From positions 1 to 64,000 of the forward strand of contig JAHLKC010000043.1 of assembly GCA_025449115.1 (NCBI GenBank): 64,000 nt of DNA, given 5' to 3'. This document shows, one piece after another, positions 53,701 through 64,000 of this stretch. Positions within the stretch are counted from its first letter, which is position 1, and the number at the start of each line of letters is the position of its first letter. The notes under the pieces are model-generated. The model was not told where the DNA came from and ran no database searches. It was given only the letters and a program-made list of their open reading frames with translations. The stretch is from Chytridium lagenaria. Its lineage: Eukaryota > Chytridiomycota > Chytridiomycetes > Chytridiales > Chytridiaceae. Made by a program: the position numbers and the translations under genes.

Positions 53701-54628
53701 AACGCGAGCAGAACTACTACGTTGATTGGGGTATTGTGAGATTATTGGATAACCTCACCCAGAGGCATGAATGCGTCGCTTATATAGACGTCGTGCCTTC
53801 AACCTTATTTCCTTATTCCCGTTCCATTCTTTTTCCTCTCAGGGTTTTTCATAGTTTTTCCCCATAGATACGAGAGAGGTTTTTATAGAAGGAAGGGCGG
53901 TCGACGTGGTATGCCAACTTATGACATGCTACCACGTTGGTCGAGATGCCTGTTGTTGTTATTTGATTCCCCTTTATGTATTGTTTTATTATTTGTAGAA
54001 AGTTGAATAGATTTACGTTCACCCCAAAGACCTTGAAGGCCCCCTGGCTTCAGGCCAGCCTCTGGCTGAGCTTTCACCAACCCCTTTTATTATCTATAGT
54101 GTATTGAATGTTGCCAGCGGGTGCTCAGGTGATGGCGTCGCCAGGAGAGACCGCAACCCAGACCAAGATGAACTTCTAAGAAGGTATGAGCAGTAGATAT
54201 ACGCCTAATTTGCATGATTCCTTCGAGGGTCTGGTCGGAGAACCACGTCTGTTGCTATATTGTTGACGACATATGCCATCCCGATGTTTGGAGTGGAAGT
54301 AGCGGCACATAAGAAGCCCGTGGATGGATGAGACAATAGAAACAACACGTTAAAACGGTTATAAGGAGCAGTAACGGAGACCTGACACATTCCTTGGAGC
54401 GGGATGGAATCCCTTCTCATAGAACCCTTTCCCCTCGTCACTTTGGACCCAGTTATGAGGCATTTCCCTACATTTTCCCCCTTCTACTAACAATCAGAAC
54501 GAAACACAAACCACACCACACCAAATCCTTGCATCCCTTAACGGATGAGTAGGGCTTTATTCCCGACTCTGGAGTACATCCAGAGAGTTAGTATCGTCAC
54601 CTACAATGTGGTTCTCTACCTCTGTATG
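53701..54628. other. 5' flank of Fanzor gene 1, no gene recognised
   Basis: Contains a TATA-like site at 53,780 (listed), an 8-bp inverted repeat ACGTGGTA...TACCACGT with a 19-nt loop at about 53,903-53,937, and the GC-richer stretch GGCCCCCTGGCTTCAGGCC near 54,038. A 78-codon minus-strand frame (54441-54205) has no recognisable domain. Missing N-terminal exons of Fanzor 1 might lie here, but I cannot place them. Confidence 0.4.
53780..53786 (-). promoter_or_regulatory. TATA-like box upstream of Fanzor gene 1
   Basis: The minus strand reads GTCTATATAAGCG, a good TATA-box match, followed 12 nt later by an ATG (53768) and then by the first block assigned to the Fanzor gene. If it is the promoter, the protein has only about 120 residues before RuvC-I, short for the family. 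Confidence 0.35.
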
Positions 54629-55254
54629 TCAAGGCTGAGCAGAGGAGACCACTAGAGAGAACTTCACAGTATCAGCTCCCTTTTTGGTTAGAAGTTTGGA
54701 ACATATAACGACGAATTCACCTGTTCCAAAGCGACGTTCAACGGCATTGATCGCCTGATCAGCATAAGCATAGCAAAGGCGACCTAAAAGCACAGGTTGG
54801 GAATATTGGAGGAAAGAATGTTAAGGTCAAAAGCTTCAATGTTGTTAACATCTTTAGAGGAGCTTCTTTCGGGAACATTGAATCCTTTTTTTAAAGTCAC
54901 GGAAGCCGCTGTGGAATCAAAGTTGCCGTCTACTTCTTCGGGTTTAGGAATGGACATGATGATTTCAAGTTCGAAGGGAGTGAGTGAGCTCCGGGAAAGG
55001 GTGTCTAGGTTGCCCGCCTCCAGAGAGGGTGGTGGATAAGGGCAAGCTTCTTCCGTGGGGCGGGGGGGTTCTTCACATATCACTGGGAGAGATGTCGCCA
55101 ACACCAACGCGTTTGAATCAACCTGTTGATCTTGATGCCGGTCCAGTCGCTGAATCGGCATCTCTATGGAAGGCACCATCTCATCGGTTTCCTTTACAAG
55201 ACCCTTTGATGAGCTCCTTCCAGGTATCTCAGGAGCCTTTTTGGGGGCTTTCAT
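54629..55254 (-). CDS. Unrecognised small protein between the two Fanzor genes
   Basis: ATG at 55254 (MKAPKKAPEIPGRSSSKG). The first 150 residues are Ser/Pro/Glu-rich and look disordered, with two similar SSSK-containing stretches (GRSSSKGLVKE and ERSSSKDVNNI). The frame stops at about 54,787, but one extra base in the GGG run at 54799-54801 joins it to a well-formed continuation (LLGRLCYAYADQAINAVERR, EFVVICSKLLTKKGADTV) ending at 54629, about 208 residues. The same one-base homopolymer problem is seen in neighbouring genes, which supports a real gene. No family is recognised. The TCTCTCAG just before the ATG could instead be a splice acceptor, so an upstream exon is possible. Position suggests a link with the Fanzor locus, by inference only. 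Confidence 0.5.
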
Positions 55255-56438
55255 CTGAGAGAAGGAGATTAACTTGAGTGGAGGACAGAACAGATCGCAT
55301 GCACTATTTATTTAATTATTTATTTATGAATAATATTATTATTGTTTATTTATTATATTTTGTTTAACAATAAATAAGGGAGGGTATATAAGGAGATAAT
55401 TTTTCTTCAAAAAAGCTCAAGTACATTCATTGCATTGATGATGCATTCATAGCCTTGATGAAGTTCAACTCTTCTGCAAGGCATGTCCTCTTCACACAGC
55501 TTGAGCCCATGTTCGTGGAATTGTGGACATATTCTAACAAAAACCACTGTTGAGATTCTTTGGTGGCCACACTGACTCTCTTCAGCTGGTGGATATGCTC
55601 TGCTCAGAGAAACACTTGAATACACCATGTGGTATCATACTAAGCTCATTGTGTGAAGTAGATTGGGTGATGGATTATATTAGAGTTACTGAGGGATCAT
55701 ATCATTTATTATTTATGACTTTATTTTATGTTTGCATACATCTTTGCTTTTTGAGGGACGCCTCAACATCTGGTTTATGACATCCAACTTTTTTCTTTCC
55801 CATCCTTTTTTTGATCTGACAATTTTTTTTTCTGTACATTTTTTTTTTCTCTGACAATTTTTTCTTCTCTGACAATTTTTCTATTATGACAATTTTCTTA
55901 ATCCTACTTTTGCGATTGATCTAACTCAATACCTTATCATCCCATCCCATCAAGGATCCCTGTGTCATCCAGAAGCTCACCAAATTAAGGTCCATCGAGA
56001 AGATGATGCAGTCACATATCGCTCGAAGCAACAAGAACACTTTCTATTCTGTGAGGGAAGGGGGGACCACTAGCATTTTGGGAGGAAAGGAGGGTGTACA
56101 GTGAGGAAGAATGCATCGGAGGTTAGGCAGAAAGGGTTACCAGGAGAGGAGAGGAGGGGAGGCTTTCCAGCCTTGCATACGACCATTTGGAAGAGATTGA
56201 GTGTGAGTTACAACCTTCTTTTTATTTATTAAGTCTGATTTTTGATGATTTAATAGGATCTTCCTTTTCTGTCACACCTCCTTAGTCCGAAGCTTGGAAT
56301 CAAGGGCTCCACTTATGGAATGGGTTGGGATTTTATTTTAGTTAATCTCTTTATTTTAATTTCTGATGTGATTACGTCTTGGACTAGTCATTGTTTATAG
56401 AAACTTGAAAGCAGAATTGTTGTAAAAGCTAATTCAAT
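55255..56438. other. AT-rich spacer with simple repeats between unknown gene and Fanzor gene 2
   Basis: 55,305-55,375 is almost pure A/T with TTTATT-type repeats and several short palindromes, and a GACAATTTT repeat follows at 55.8 kb (listed). From 55,970 to 56,170 the sequence is less AT-rich with a purine stretch. I see no recognisable coding family. Transposon ends could lie here, but I found no convincing inverted repeats by eye. Confidence 0.4.
55816..55897. repeat. Irregular GACAATTTT tandem repeat
   Basis: Four copies of (C)TGACAATTTT(T)n at about 55,816, 55,851, 55,869 and 55,886, separated by T-rich spacers. The same core occurs twice at 42,745-42,772. Confidence 0.75.
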
Positions 56439-59400
56439 TTGTCACAATTACCTACACCAGAATATTTGTATCGTAGGATTAGGGGTCGGGGGTCCTCGAC
56501 TACTAGGGAATTTAGCTTTGAATGGTGTCATCATGTCCCCCACAAGGGTTTGAAAGTCTGCTCAATGTCATTTTACCCCATCCTCCACCTACAGTATTCA
56601 AGTTCATTTTCTTTCACTCTCTTCTGTGTTTTTCTTCCAGCTGAAGCAGCACACTCAAGCACCTGTGAAGCTGCAATGGCAGCTAACGCTCAGGGATTCT
56701 GGCAAACCTTTAGTGTGGGTTGTTACGGAAGCGTATACGTTCAGGCATCGGCTACAGCACTCTGCCAGAAAATCAGATTCTACATCCTGCTCCACTGCAT
56801 CCACAGAATAACGCATGCAATGGCCCACCATCCATTGACCAGGTCAATGTCATTATGGGACGGTTTAAGAGGGTGGTTGATTCCATGAATATTGTAGTTA
56901 TCCACATCATTGTCATCTTCTAACTCATTCCTGTAGATGATGTATTGGATGTGGAAGCTTCTTGGAGATGTTGCTGTGAGAGAATGCAATGATTTTTGAG
57001 ACGATTGGCTTTTTGGAAGTGGTTGATGGTGCAGCAGCACCTCTACCTCATGCGACCTCTTTTCCCGTGGATCTCCTCACTACCACCACACGCTATCACA
57101 TTGGCCTAGGTAATGCCGATGAAATTCAACTTCCTCCTGCCGTGATGCCAGTGGATGAGCATTCCATCACATTTCCTTTCTCCAATGAGAACAATTTTTT
57201 CTCTAGAAGCTTGCTTTGGGACACATTTAGAGCTGTCTACCAAGGTTGGCTCTTTCTAGTTTCACTTTTATTATCTAATTACATTTTCATTTAGATCCGA
57301 GAATTAACCATGACTATGTCGTTGACAATGAACCCAGTCCAAGGAGAACCATCTTTAGAACGTGGTCAGGTGCCACCAGAGTGCCAACATTTGCTGATTG
57401 TAAGTTTTTATAGCTCTATGTGTCATTCATGACCATTCAATAGATGACCCAAATCAACTGGGAACTCCAATGGCACCAGGCCCTCCACCTCAGGGATGAT
57501 CGACTGAATTATCATGCCATTCGACAGATCCAGCCAACCCAATTGACTATATTGTCGATATGCAAACAGGAACATGCCTAGGAAGTGAGTACATTTATTT
57601 CTTAAATGATAGATGCTAATGATGATACACGCAACAGACATCAAAAATCATGTTCCCAAGCAATAGAGGAAGGGATAGCAAAGGTCATTGGAAGAATGGT
57701 GGAGGATGTTGGGCAATTTGCAGGAGAGGATGCCAATTGGACTGCAGCAGAGAGTGCAAACGTAAGTAGATTTTGTTTTCTCAATCCAATACATTGACAT
57801 TGCAAACAGGCAACAGGCTCCTTCTTATTTTCACACCACGTATGGTTCGGCGATTTGGCAACATTCACCTTCTTCACCCTTTATCAAATTTTCTTTGGGA
57901 TGGGTTTGGGATGGATGAAAGAGAAACATTTAGAAGAAGGTGGCTTTGCTTTCAACTGAGGTAGAGTGGACCATAATCTTTGTTTTCAATTAACATCTAT
58001 TTCAAGACCCCTGTTTGGCTGCTTCACTATGCCATTGCAAGACTTCCGGACGATTTCATGGCACCAGCAAACTGGGTGACGCCTGAAGCTGTTAGAGCAA
58101 ACACTCCTCCGTGGTTCACATGGAACCAGAATAGAAGGTGCAGAAGTGCATATCAGAGATTCATGCCTGCCTTACGGTAATTCTTTTGGTTACAAAGCAA
58201 TCATATTAATGTCAATAGATATCTATCTCTGATACGAAGAACGCAGACACGACAAAGGATGAAGAAGAAGACGCAGAGGCAAATCAGTCAAGAAACAAGG
58301 CCATACATCTCACACCGCAACGAACTTCAACAGGCCCACCCTTATCAAGTTTGATTGGAAATCTATACATGCAACATCATCAAGCCTCAAGCACACCGAT
58401 CAGCTGGGTTTCATCCTTGGAGATTAGAATTTGTGAGTACAAATCCACCTCTTTTCCTTTGCTTTTTCTACCTTCAAATAAAATTAACCACTAATAAAAA
58501 GGAGCCACAGAGGAGGAGTACCTCTATTTGAGTTTAAATCCTGCCAATGCAAGGAGAGCCATCAGCGATATGTTTGCTTTGATGCCATACTCGGATGAAG
58601 AGCTTGGGAATATGGTGGATGCGGTGCAACCAGCAGAGTTGACGATGGACGTCGTGGTTGCAAACAAATTCGAGATCATGGTCAAAGCTTTCATAGAGGT
58701 CAGTGTTTGTATTTAATGATAGTAATTGTTGACTAAATTATTATACCAAAGGTGGCGGCAACTTTCCCATTGAGAAACTATTGGTTTTGACTGATGGCTA
58801 TAGCCTGCAGTTGGCGTATTCCATAGAACAAATGACCTCCCCTTTCCCTTAAACAAACGTGAGGCCTTTCTTATTCTCTATCAAAAAACTAAAACCTATT
58901 TCCTAAGCGCGAATCGCCACTCTAGATGAGGTTCAAAACCCAGGGGAGCACCGAATGGCACACCATCCTGATACACCCTGGAGAGGCAACCAGCAAACTC
59001 CAACAGGCCAACTCCTTGTCATCAACCATGTTCCCGTACTTGTGCCAGAATGGCAATGGACTGATGTGGAAGGGCAGGACATACCTGCCCATCGTGCTGG
59101 AGCCACAGACCCTGAAGATAGAAACTGGCGGCAACAAATTGGTGTTGATCCTGGACAAAAGTTTCAGATGGTGGCAGTGAGGATGGGCTATGGTGGGGTG
59201 ATTGAGGAGCAGCGTGGCTTTGTGGATCAACATCCAGAGTATATCAATGACCCTGATAATCATCGAGAAGAGCGGAGGGCTCTGCGGCAGGAAAGAAAGT
59301 CTTATGTGAGAAGACTGAGGGGCCGACAAGCAAGGTATTGATTTCATTTGTTTACATCACTGTCATTAACATCTCCATTAAAGAACAATCAACTTATCTA

Positions 59401-60952
59401 CCTGGTTTGAACAAAAGACAAAGCAACTTTGCGCCAGAGATGCTGACCTTGTTGCCCTTCATAATGAAGAAAACCCTGATATTGAGCCAATGATATCTAT
59501 ATCAGGTGAGTGTATCACTGATTTGTCAACAGGGTTTCCAATTTACATATTGTCCTAGATCAAATTAATGCATTACGAGGTGCAGAACGGAGGCTTCATG
59601 GAGAGAACTTGGTGCCCAGATGCTCTTACCATCTCACAGTATCTGAGCATTATGAGAGGCAAGCCCTTTTTTTTTGACATTGAACCCTAATGACCTTCAC
59701 ATTAGCCTCCGACTCTTTCATAGTGATCGACAACATCTTCATATGCGGAGAGCACGGGGTATTGGACGTCAAGCTTATAGGCCACTTGCGGCCCTCTACT
59801 TGATGTGGAGGATGTCTGTATGTTTCATCTTTATCTCCTCATTTATTATTCACCATTCTTTTCTTTTCTGGAAGCGTGATCGTCTCGAAAGGCCACAAGG
59901 TAGAACCAAAACAAAAAACCCCATGGGCGTTCGACGACATAGACCACTGCCAGAGCTTCAGAACCCCCTGCCTCCTCAAGATGGAGATGGACCAGGAGTG
60001 AATGATATGGATGTTGATCAATTTCCAGAGCCCCAAGAGGGCATTGCGCCTGCAGAAGGCAGACCAGCACAAGCTGGTGTTGTTGAAGAGGAGGAGGCTG
60101 TAGGGATGAATATTGAGGAGGAGGCTGTAGGGATGGACGTTGACGTTGTTCCTGGGGCAGAGATTGTGAATTTGAATGATATGGCACCCATGATGTATGT
60201 TGGATATGGAAACTTTAGTTGGCAAAAGCCTCATGGATCTGTTGAAACCAAGGTAGTTTAATTCCTAAATTTTACACAATGTTGTTCTAACCCTTGTATT
60301 TATAGAGGTTGACGAGAGAGCTGGCAATTCAAGGGTCTACAGCCATGTTTATGTCAGAAAACGGAACAACCACGAATGACGCAGTTCCTTACCATCAATA
60401 TTTTAGTTTCCCTGATGCCATGGAAATCCCGACTTTGACTTTGAGACGCATAACACAAATGTGTATTCTATGATAAGAGCAAGATGCAATCATAGGTAAG
60501 GCATCCCCTTTCTGCCCATTCAGTATTAATGACTTTTTGCTCCCAGGAAAAAACGGTTGAGACGCTGTCGTGAACGGAAAGCCCGATTGTACTGCCTGAT
60601 GATTTTGGAGAGCCTTTCAATGTTCCGACTTCTGTAAGCTGTGCCAATGTTAATGGTAAGAATTATAGAATGTATAGTTTTTAATTAAGTACTAAACTCT
60701 TTACCTTTGGGATCCAGTTCAATTACGACCAAACACCAGGTTGCGGTGCTGTATCCCATCACAGACAGAGTGCTGCAGGCCAATTCTGCGACAACCTGGG
60801 GAGCAGCCAGATGCTGGGTATATTGTTGATCGTGATATACAGGGGGGGATAACTTTCATCATTTGGGAGCACATTATGCATATACTGGAGAGAGAAGAGC
60901 TTGGAATGTGGTAGGTCTCAATGAGGCTGAGGAGATGGAAGCTGGAGATTAA
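56439..60952 (+). CDS. Fanzor nuclease 2 (divergent TnpB/OMEGA-like RuvC endonuclease, many introns)
   Basis: A second RuvC nuclease, unlike gene 1. Family blocks in order: FPIEKLLVLTDGYSLQLAY (the 'TDG' block ahead of RuvC-I, about 58,765); RuvC-I QQIGVDPGQKFQMVAVRMGY (Asp codon 59147-59149); basic helices REERRALRQERKSYVRRLRG; RRARGIGRQAYRPLAALYLM (about 59,750); an acidic insert with a doubled EEEAVGM unit (60,085-60,150); MYVGYGNFSWQKPHGSVETK, RLTRELAIQGSTAMFMSENG, TTTND (Glu near 60,356); VPTSVSCANVN; Cys-rich RLRCCIPSQTECCRP; RuvC-III YIVDRDIQGG (Asp codon 60834-60836). If the G7 run at 60841-60847 is one G short, the end reads RDIQGGDNF and stops at 60952; as given it stops at 60914. 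Exons upstream of 58,700 (SQAIEEGIAKVIGRMVEDVG and others) probably form the N-terminal part but are not aligned to a known domain. Eight or more introns and several frame breaks. Confidence 0.72.
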
Positions 60953-61445
60953 TTGCTTGTTTCATGTGTGCATTCACCGCGCTGGGGCTGGTGGTCTGAA
61001 CAGATCATATCCCAGCGAATCGATACTGAAAAGGTATGAACAGTTTTCATCTTTATTTCCTATATTATAGTATAAATACCTCATGGCCATAACCCATCTA
61101 ATTCTTTTCTTTTGTTCGTTCGTTCTTTCGTTGAAACGATTCAACGCATGCCATTCCAAAACTGAAACTGTATATACCCCATGTATTTATTTATTGAACT
61201 TGTTGTTTGTTGTGTTAATATTCAAATTTGAAAAATAAAGTACAGAAAGTTTCTCCAAATCATCTGAAGTTTTTCGAGACAACGTTGGAACTGAAAACGT
61301 CCCTTCTTCTTCTCCCAACTCTATCTCGAGATCCTTATCCGTCAAAGGAGTGTGCCTTGTCTCTGTTGTTCGACTGATCTTGTTTCATCCATTACTTCAC
61401 TCCTTGCATCTACCTTCCCCACTTCTCATCCATCCGATTTTAACC
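60953..61445. other. 3' flank of Fanzor gene 2 and promoter of the MAP k-kinase gene
   Basis: The left part (60,953-61,250) is the 3' flank of the Fanzor gene, where a guide RNA could be encoded. Short hairpins are possible but none is striking. 61,300-61,440 is pyrimidine-rich, typical of the leaders in this window. No coding family is seen. Confidence 0.45.
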
Positions 61446-62884
61446 ATGAGCGCAACTGGAACACCCAAAGCCAAGAAGAAGGCCTCCCTTGGCCTGAAGC
61501 TGGACTCACTCCCACCTTCAGAGGAATTTGATTCCCCATCGCAAGCCAAACCTCTGACTACTGTCGACCTTTCTCTGCCGCCGCAGTTTTCAGATATGAA
61601 GATCGAGGATATCGACATTATCAGTGAACTTGGAGTAGGAAATGGAGGAACCGTCAACAAAATCATGCATAAGCCCACAAGTACTCTCATGGCGAGAAAG
61701 GTAGTCTGATCTTGCTTTCTCCATCGCGTTTAAAGTGTCATCGTTAAACTCACCACATCCACATACTTTGATCTCAGATTATCCATGTCGAAGCCCGCAG
61801 GACGATTCAAAAGCAGATCCTTCGTGAGCTTCAGATCCTCAAGAACTGCAACAGCCCTTTCATTGTGTCATTTTACGGCGCCTTTATCAGTGACAATAAC
61901 ATTTCGATATTTAATGGAGTTCATGGACCTTGGATCATTGGATCGCATTTATAAAGATATGAAATCGTTGGAGGAGGATGTGCTCGAACAAATTACTTTG
62001 TCGGTGTTGAAGGGGTTGGTTTATCTTTACCAAGAACACAAGATTATTCATAGAGGTGTGTTTTTTGTCAAAACCTCTTTCTTGAATTATTGCTACCGAT
62101 ATTCTCTTCATTTTTGTCTCCCAACCACTAAAAATGTCGGGTGCTTTATATTATGGGATAGACGTCAAGCCTAGCAATATTCTTCTTAACTCGGCGGGCC
62201 AAGTTAAGATGGCAGACTTCGGCGTTTCTGGTGAACTCACAAATTCTATGGTCAAGACTTTTGTCGGCACGAGTGCGTATATGTCGGTGAGTAGACCAAA
62301 CCATGTCGAAAGGAAAATTATGACATTTACTCTTGAGAAACGTTGAAAAACGTGTCTTTTGTTGTGTGGAGGCCAGTCGCTAATTTTTCGATATCAGCCC
62401 GAACGTATTAAGGGCAACAGGTACTCTGTGCAATGCGACGTATGGAGTCTTGGTATCTCGTTGATGGAGTTAGCAATGGGGTCGCTTCCCGTTTCCAGCT
62501 GACGGAAAGCCTCTCACTCTATTTGAACTTCTCGAATGCATTGTAGAAGAACCTCTCCCAAATCTACCCGACGGCAGGTTCTCGCAAACGTTCCAGGCTT
62601 TTATCGGACGGTGCCTTATCAAGGATGACGCTCAAAGACCCAAACCCCAAGAACTTTTGGTTAGTTGTTATGCAAACCCACAGAGTTACTTTTGCTGTTG
62701 TATCCTGGTTGTTTTTTTTGACTTAAGTTGTCCTTTTTCACTTTAGTCCGACCCATTCTGCACCTCAGCTGAAGCTAGCACTATCGATATGAGAAAGTGG
62801 GCTGCCAACTACTTAAAGATAGCCAACGCGGATACAAATTCTGCTGCAGACTCCCTCGCAAAAATGGGTCTCGAAGGAAGATAA
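61446..62884 (+). CDS. MAP kinase kinase (Ste7/MEK-type)
   Basis: Dual-specificity kinase that activates a MAPK, in fungi of this type usually the mating/filamentation cascade. ATG at 61446 ([20 protein letters not shown]). Kinase blocks: [27 protein letters not shown], intron, [60 protein letters not shown], intron, [40 protein letters not shown] with Ser and Thr at the two activating positions; after an intron [20 protein letters not shown] and [20 protein letters not shown]. The C-terminus ends [11 protein letters not shown] at 62884. The basic N-terminus suits a MAPK docking site. Frame breaks at 61909-61913 and at 62491, where one extra G splits SLP/FPADG. No second kinase gene is involved. 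Confidence 0.87.
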
Positions 62885-64000
62885 AGGCTGTTTTTTATGA
62901 TCTAAACCTGACTTATACGACCATACCCTAAACAAATATCCTCCGCGTTATCAATCTCTCCAATTCCTGCTACCTTTACCCCATTCACGCACCCTCCCAT
63001 TAGATTATGAACGTAATGCCACAATAACCTCCTTTAATCTTTTACCTTTATGTGTTTAAAAGGAATGTGAAATTGCGAAAGGTTTTTTTCACATGAGTTT
63101 TTTCTTCTTTCTAATTTACTTTTTGTGTCTCTTTCTTTCAGACATGAATAAGTGAAGTACTCCACATCTTTTCTTTTTAACCTTCGTTTCTTGTTCTTTT
63201 TCTTTATTTTCATCTTGTTCCTTTTTTTCCCTAAAGATATATTGGGCTGTTTGTGGTTTTTATGTCCATTATTACATCCTTTATGACTTTGCTTTGTTGT
63301 TATAAACTTGAGCAGTGGTTAGTTTTATTTTACGTGAACATAACTTACGTGCTTGAGTATGGTGGCGTCACTTTTATGAGAAAAGCAAAGGTAGAAACTA
63401 TTGCACAACCGGTAGAAAAGGAGGGTGTGCAAATTTTTCCTTAGTTTGAGATATCGGACAGCCTTCCAATTGCAGAACCCGTTTCTACCGTATGGTAGAA
63501 AAGGAGGTTTTCTTCTCCCTTTCTTTCCCTACATTTGATCTCTCCTTTTTTTCTTGTCTCTTCTCAGAGTCAAAACCTCCATTTTCCCCTCATACAAAAA
63601 CACTCGCACCTGCCGAGTCCGTCATTTTGCTTTCCTTTCATTCTTTGCATTCCTTGTTTTTATTTTCATTTCATTCAAGCGCATCCACTACACCTCATCC
63701 ATCCATCCATCCCTCCCTCACTCCTTCCTGTTGTTGTTGCAGTTTCTTGTGTATTGTTTTTCTCCTCCCCTTATCTTTATTTCATTCCTACCACTTTTTT
63801 GCACACCTCCCTACTTCCTTGCCTCATCGCTGCGCTTTATTATTGAACGATCAAACGTTTACACCTTCATCCATCCCTGGGACAAAAGACAAAGACTTCC
63901 AAGCTTCACTTAATCTAGAGAGAGAAGAGACAAACAATCATCCATATCTTAGGATCTCATCCAATCTTCAACCTCAAGTACTTTGAAATCAACCCTAATT
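62885..64000. other. 3' flank of the MAP k-kinase gene and long pyrimidine-rich region
   Basis: From 62,990 the plus strand becomes T/C-rich, most strongly at 63,500-63,830, with a CATC microsatellite near 63,695-63,715. Such tracts precede genes elsewhere in this window, so another plus-strand gene probably starts beyond 64,000. The open frames here (about 63,492-63,986) translate only into Ser/Phe/Leu/Pro-rich low complexity and are not called. Confidence 0.55.
63482..63501. repeat. Perfect 8-bp palindrome TTTCTACC-GTAT-GGTAGAAA with a repeated arm
   Basis: Perfect inverted repeat with a 4-nt loop. The right arm in its context (GGTAGAAAAGGAGG) occurs again about 80 bp upstream at 63,411-63,424. 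It might be a dimeric factor binding site or the end of a small element. Confidence 0.6.

Noticed and set aside
52061..60952. Bacterial IS605/TnpB contamination as the source of the RuvC nucleases
   Set aside because: Both genes need several GT-AG introns to join conserved blocks, and base composition and flanking genes are fungal.
61785..62346. Second kinase or separate small gene inside the MAP kinase kinase
   Set aside because: The apparent new starts are frame breaks and intron read-through; kinase subdomains run in order through one gene.
63492..63986. Overlapping 100-165-codon frames in three phases at the right end
   Set aside because: Pyrimidine-rich DNA gives Ser/Phe/Leu/Pro strings in every frame; there is no domain and no start context.

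Overview
The window is nuclear DNA of a fungus. Genes are cut by short GT-AG introns, mostly about 40-60 nt, and the gene set is fungal: a class I myosin with an SH3 tail, a Ste7-type MAP kinase kinase, a Slp1-type SUN protein, AVL9 and a CFP1/Spp1 PHD protein. Two things point to a zoosporic (chytrid-like) lineage rather than a yeast or mushroom: a long gene resembling the axonemal protein DLEC1/CFAP81 (43.0-48.9 kb) and two Fanzor-type nucleases. The lineage is inference.

Layout. 0-7.4 kb: end of a Swi3/Rsc8 (SMARCC) gene, an unrecognised gene, and a secreted ricin-B-lectin/tyrosinase fusion. 8-17 kb: a PH-domain protein, a 2.4-kb gap with repeats and a possible hAT relic, and a bHLH-zipper factor. 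17.7-33 kb: a dense run of Slp1-type SUN protein, COP1 ubiquitin ligase, CFP1/Spp1, heat-shock factor, a carnitine acyltransferase, CDK11 and the GGTase-I beta subunit. 33-43 kb: myosin I, AVL9 and a two-domain fasciclin protein. 43-51.5 kb: DLEC1-like protein and a GT14 glycosyltransferase. 51.5-61.3 kb: accessory region with two divergent Fanzor (eukaryotic TnpB/OMEGA-like) genes flanking a small unknown gene and AT-rich repeats. 61.4-62.9 kb: the MAP kinase kinase, followed by a pyrimidine-rich upstream region.

The most notable content is the Fanzor pair. Both show a RuvC-I aspartate, a downstream 'E..TS/TT' block, cysteine pairs and a final RuvC-III 'RD' motif, and they differ enough to belong to different branches. 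Other notable points are COP1 in a fungus, the lectin-tyrosinase fusion, and a carnitine acyltransferase that seems to lack its catalytic His.

Caution for every gene: at least fifteen conserved genes or exons carry single-base frame breaks, nearly all one base short or long in a homopolymer. This looks like residual indel error of a long-read assembly rather than biology, so many CDS spans below are given as gene extents (introns and frame breaks included) rather than clean reading frames.
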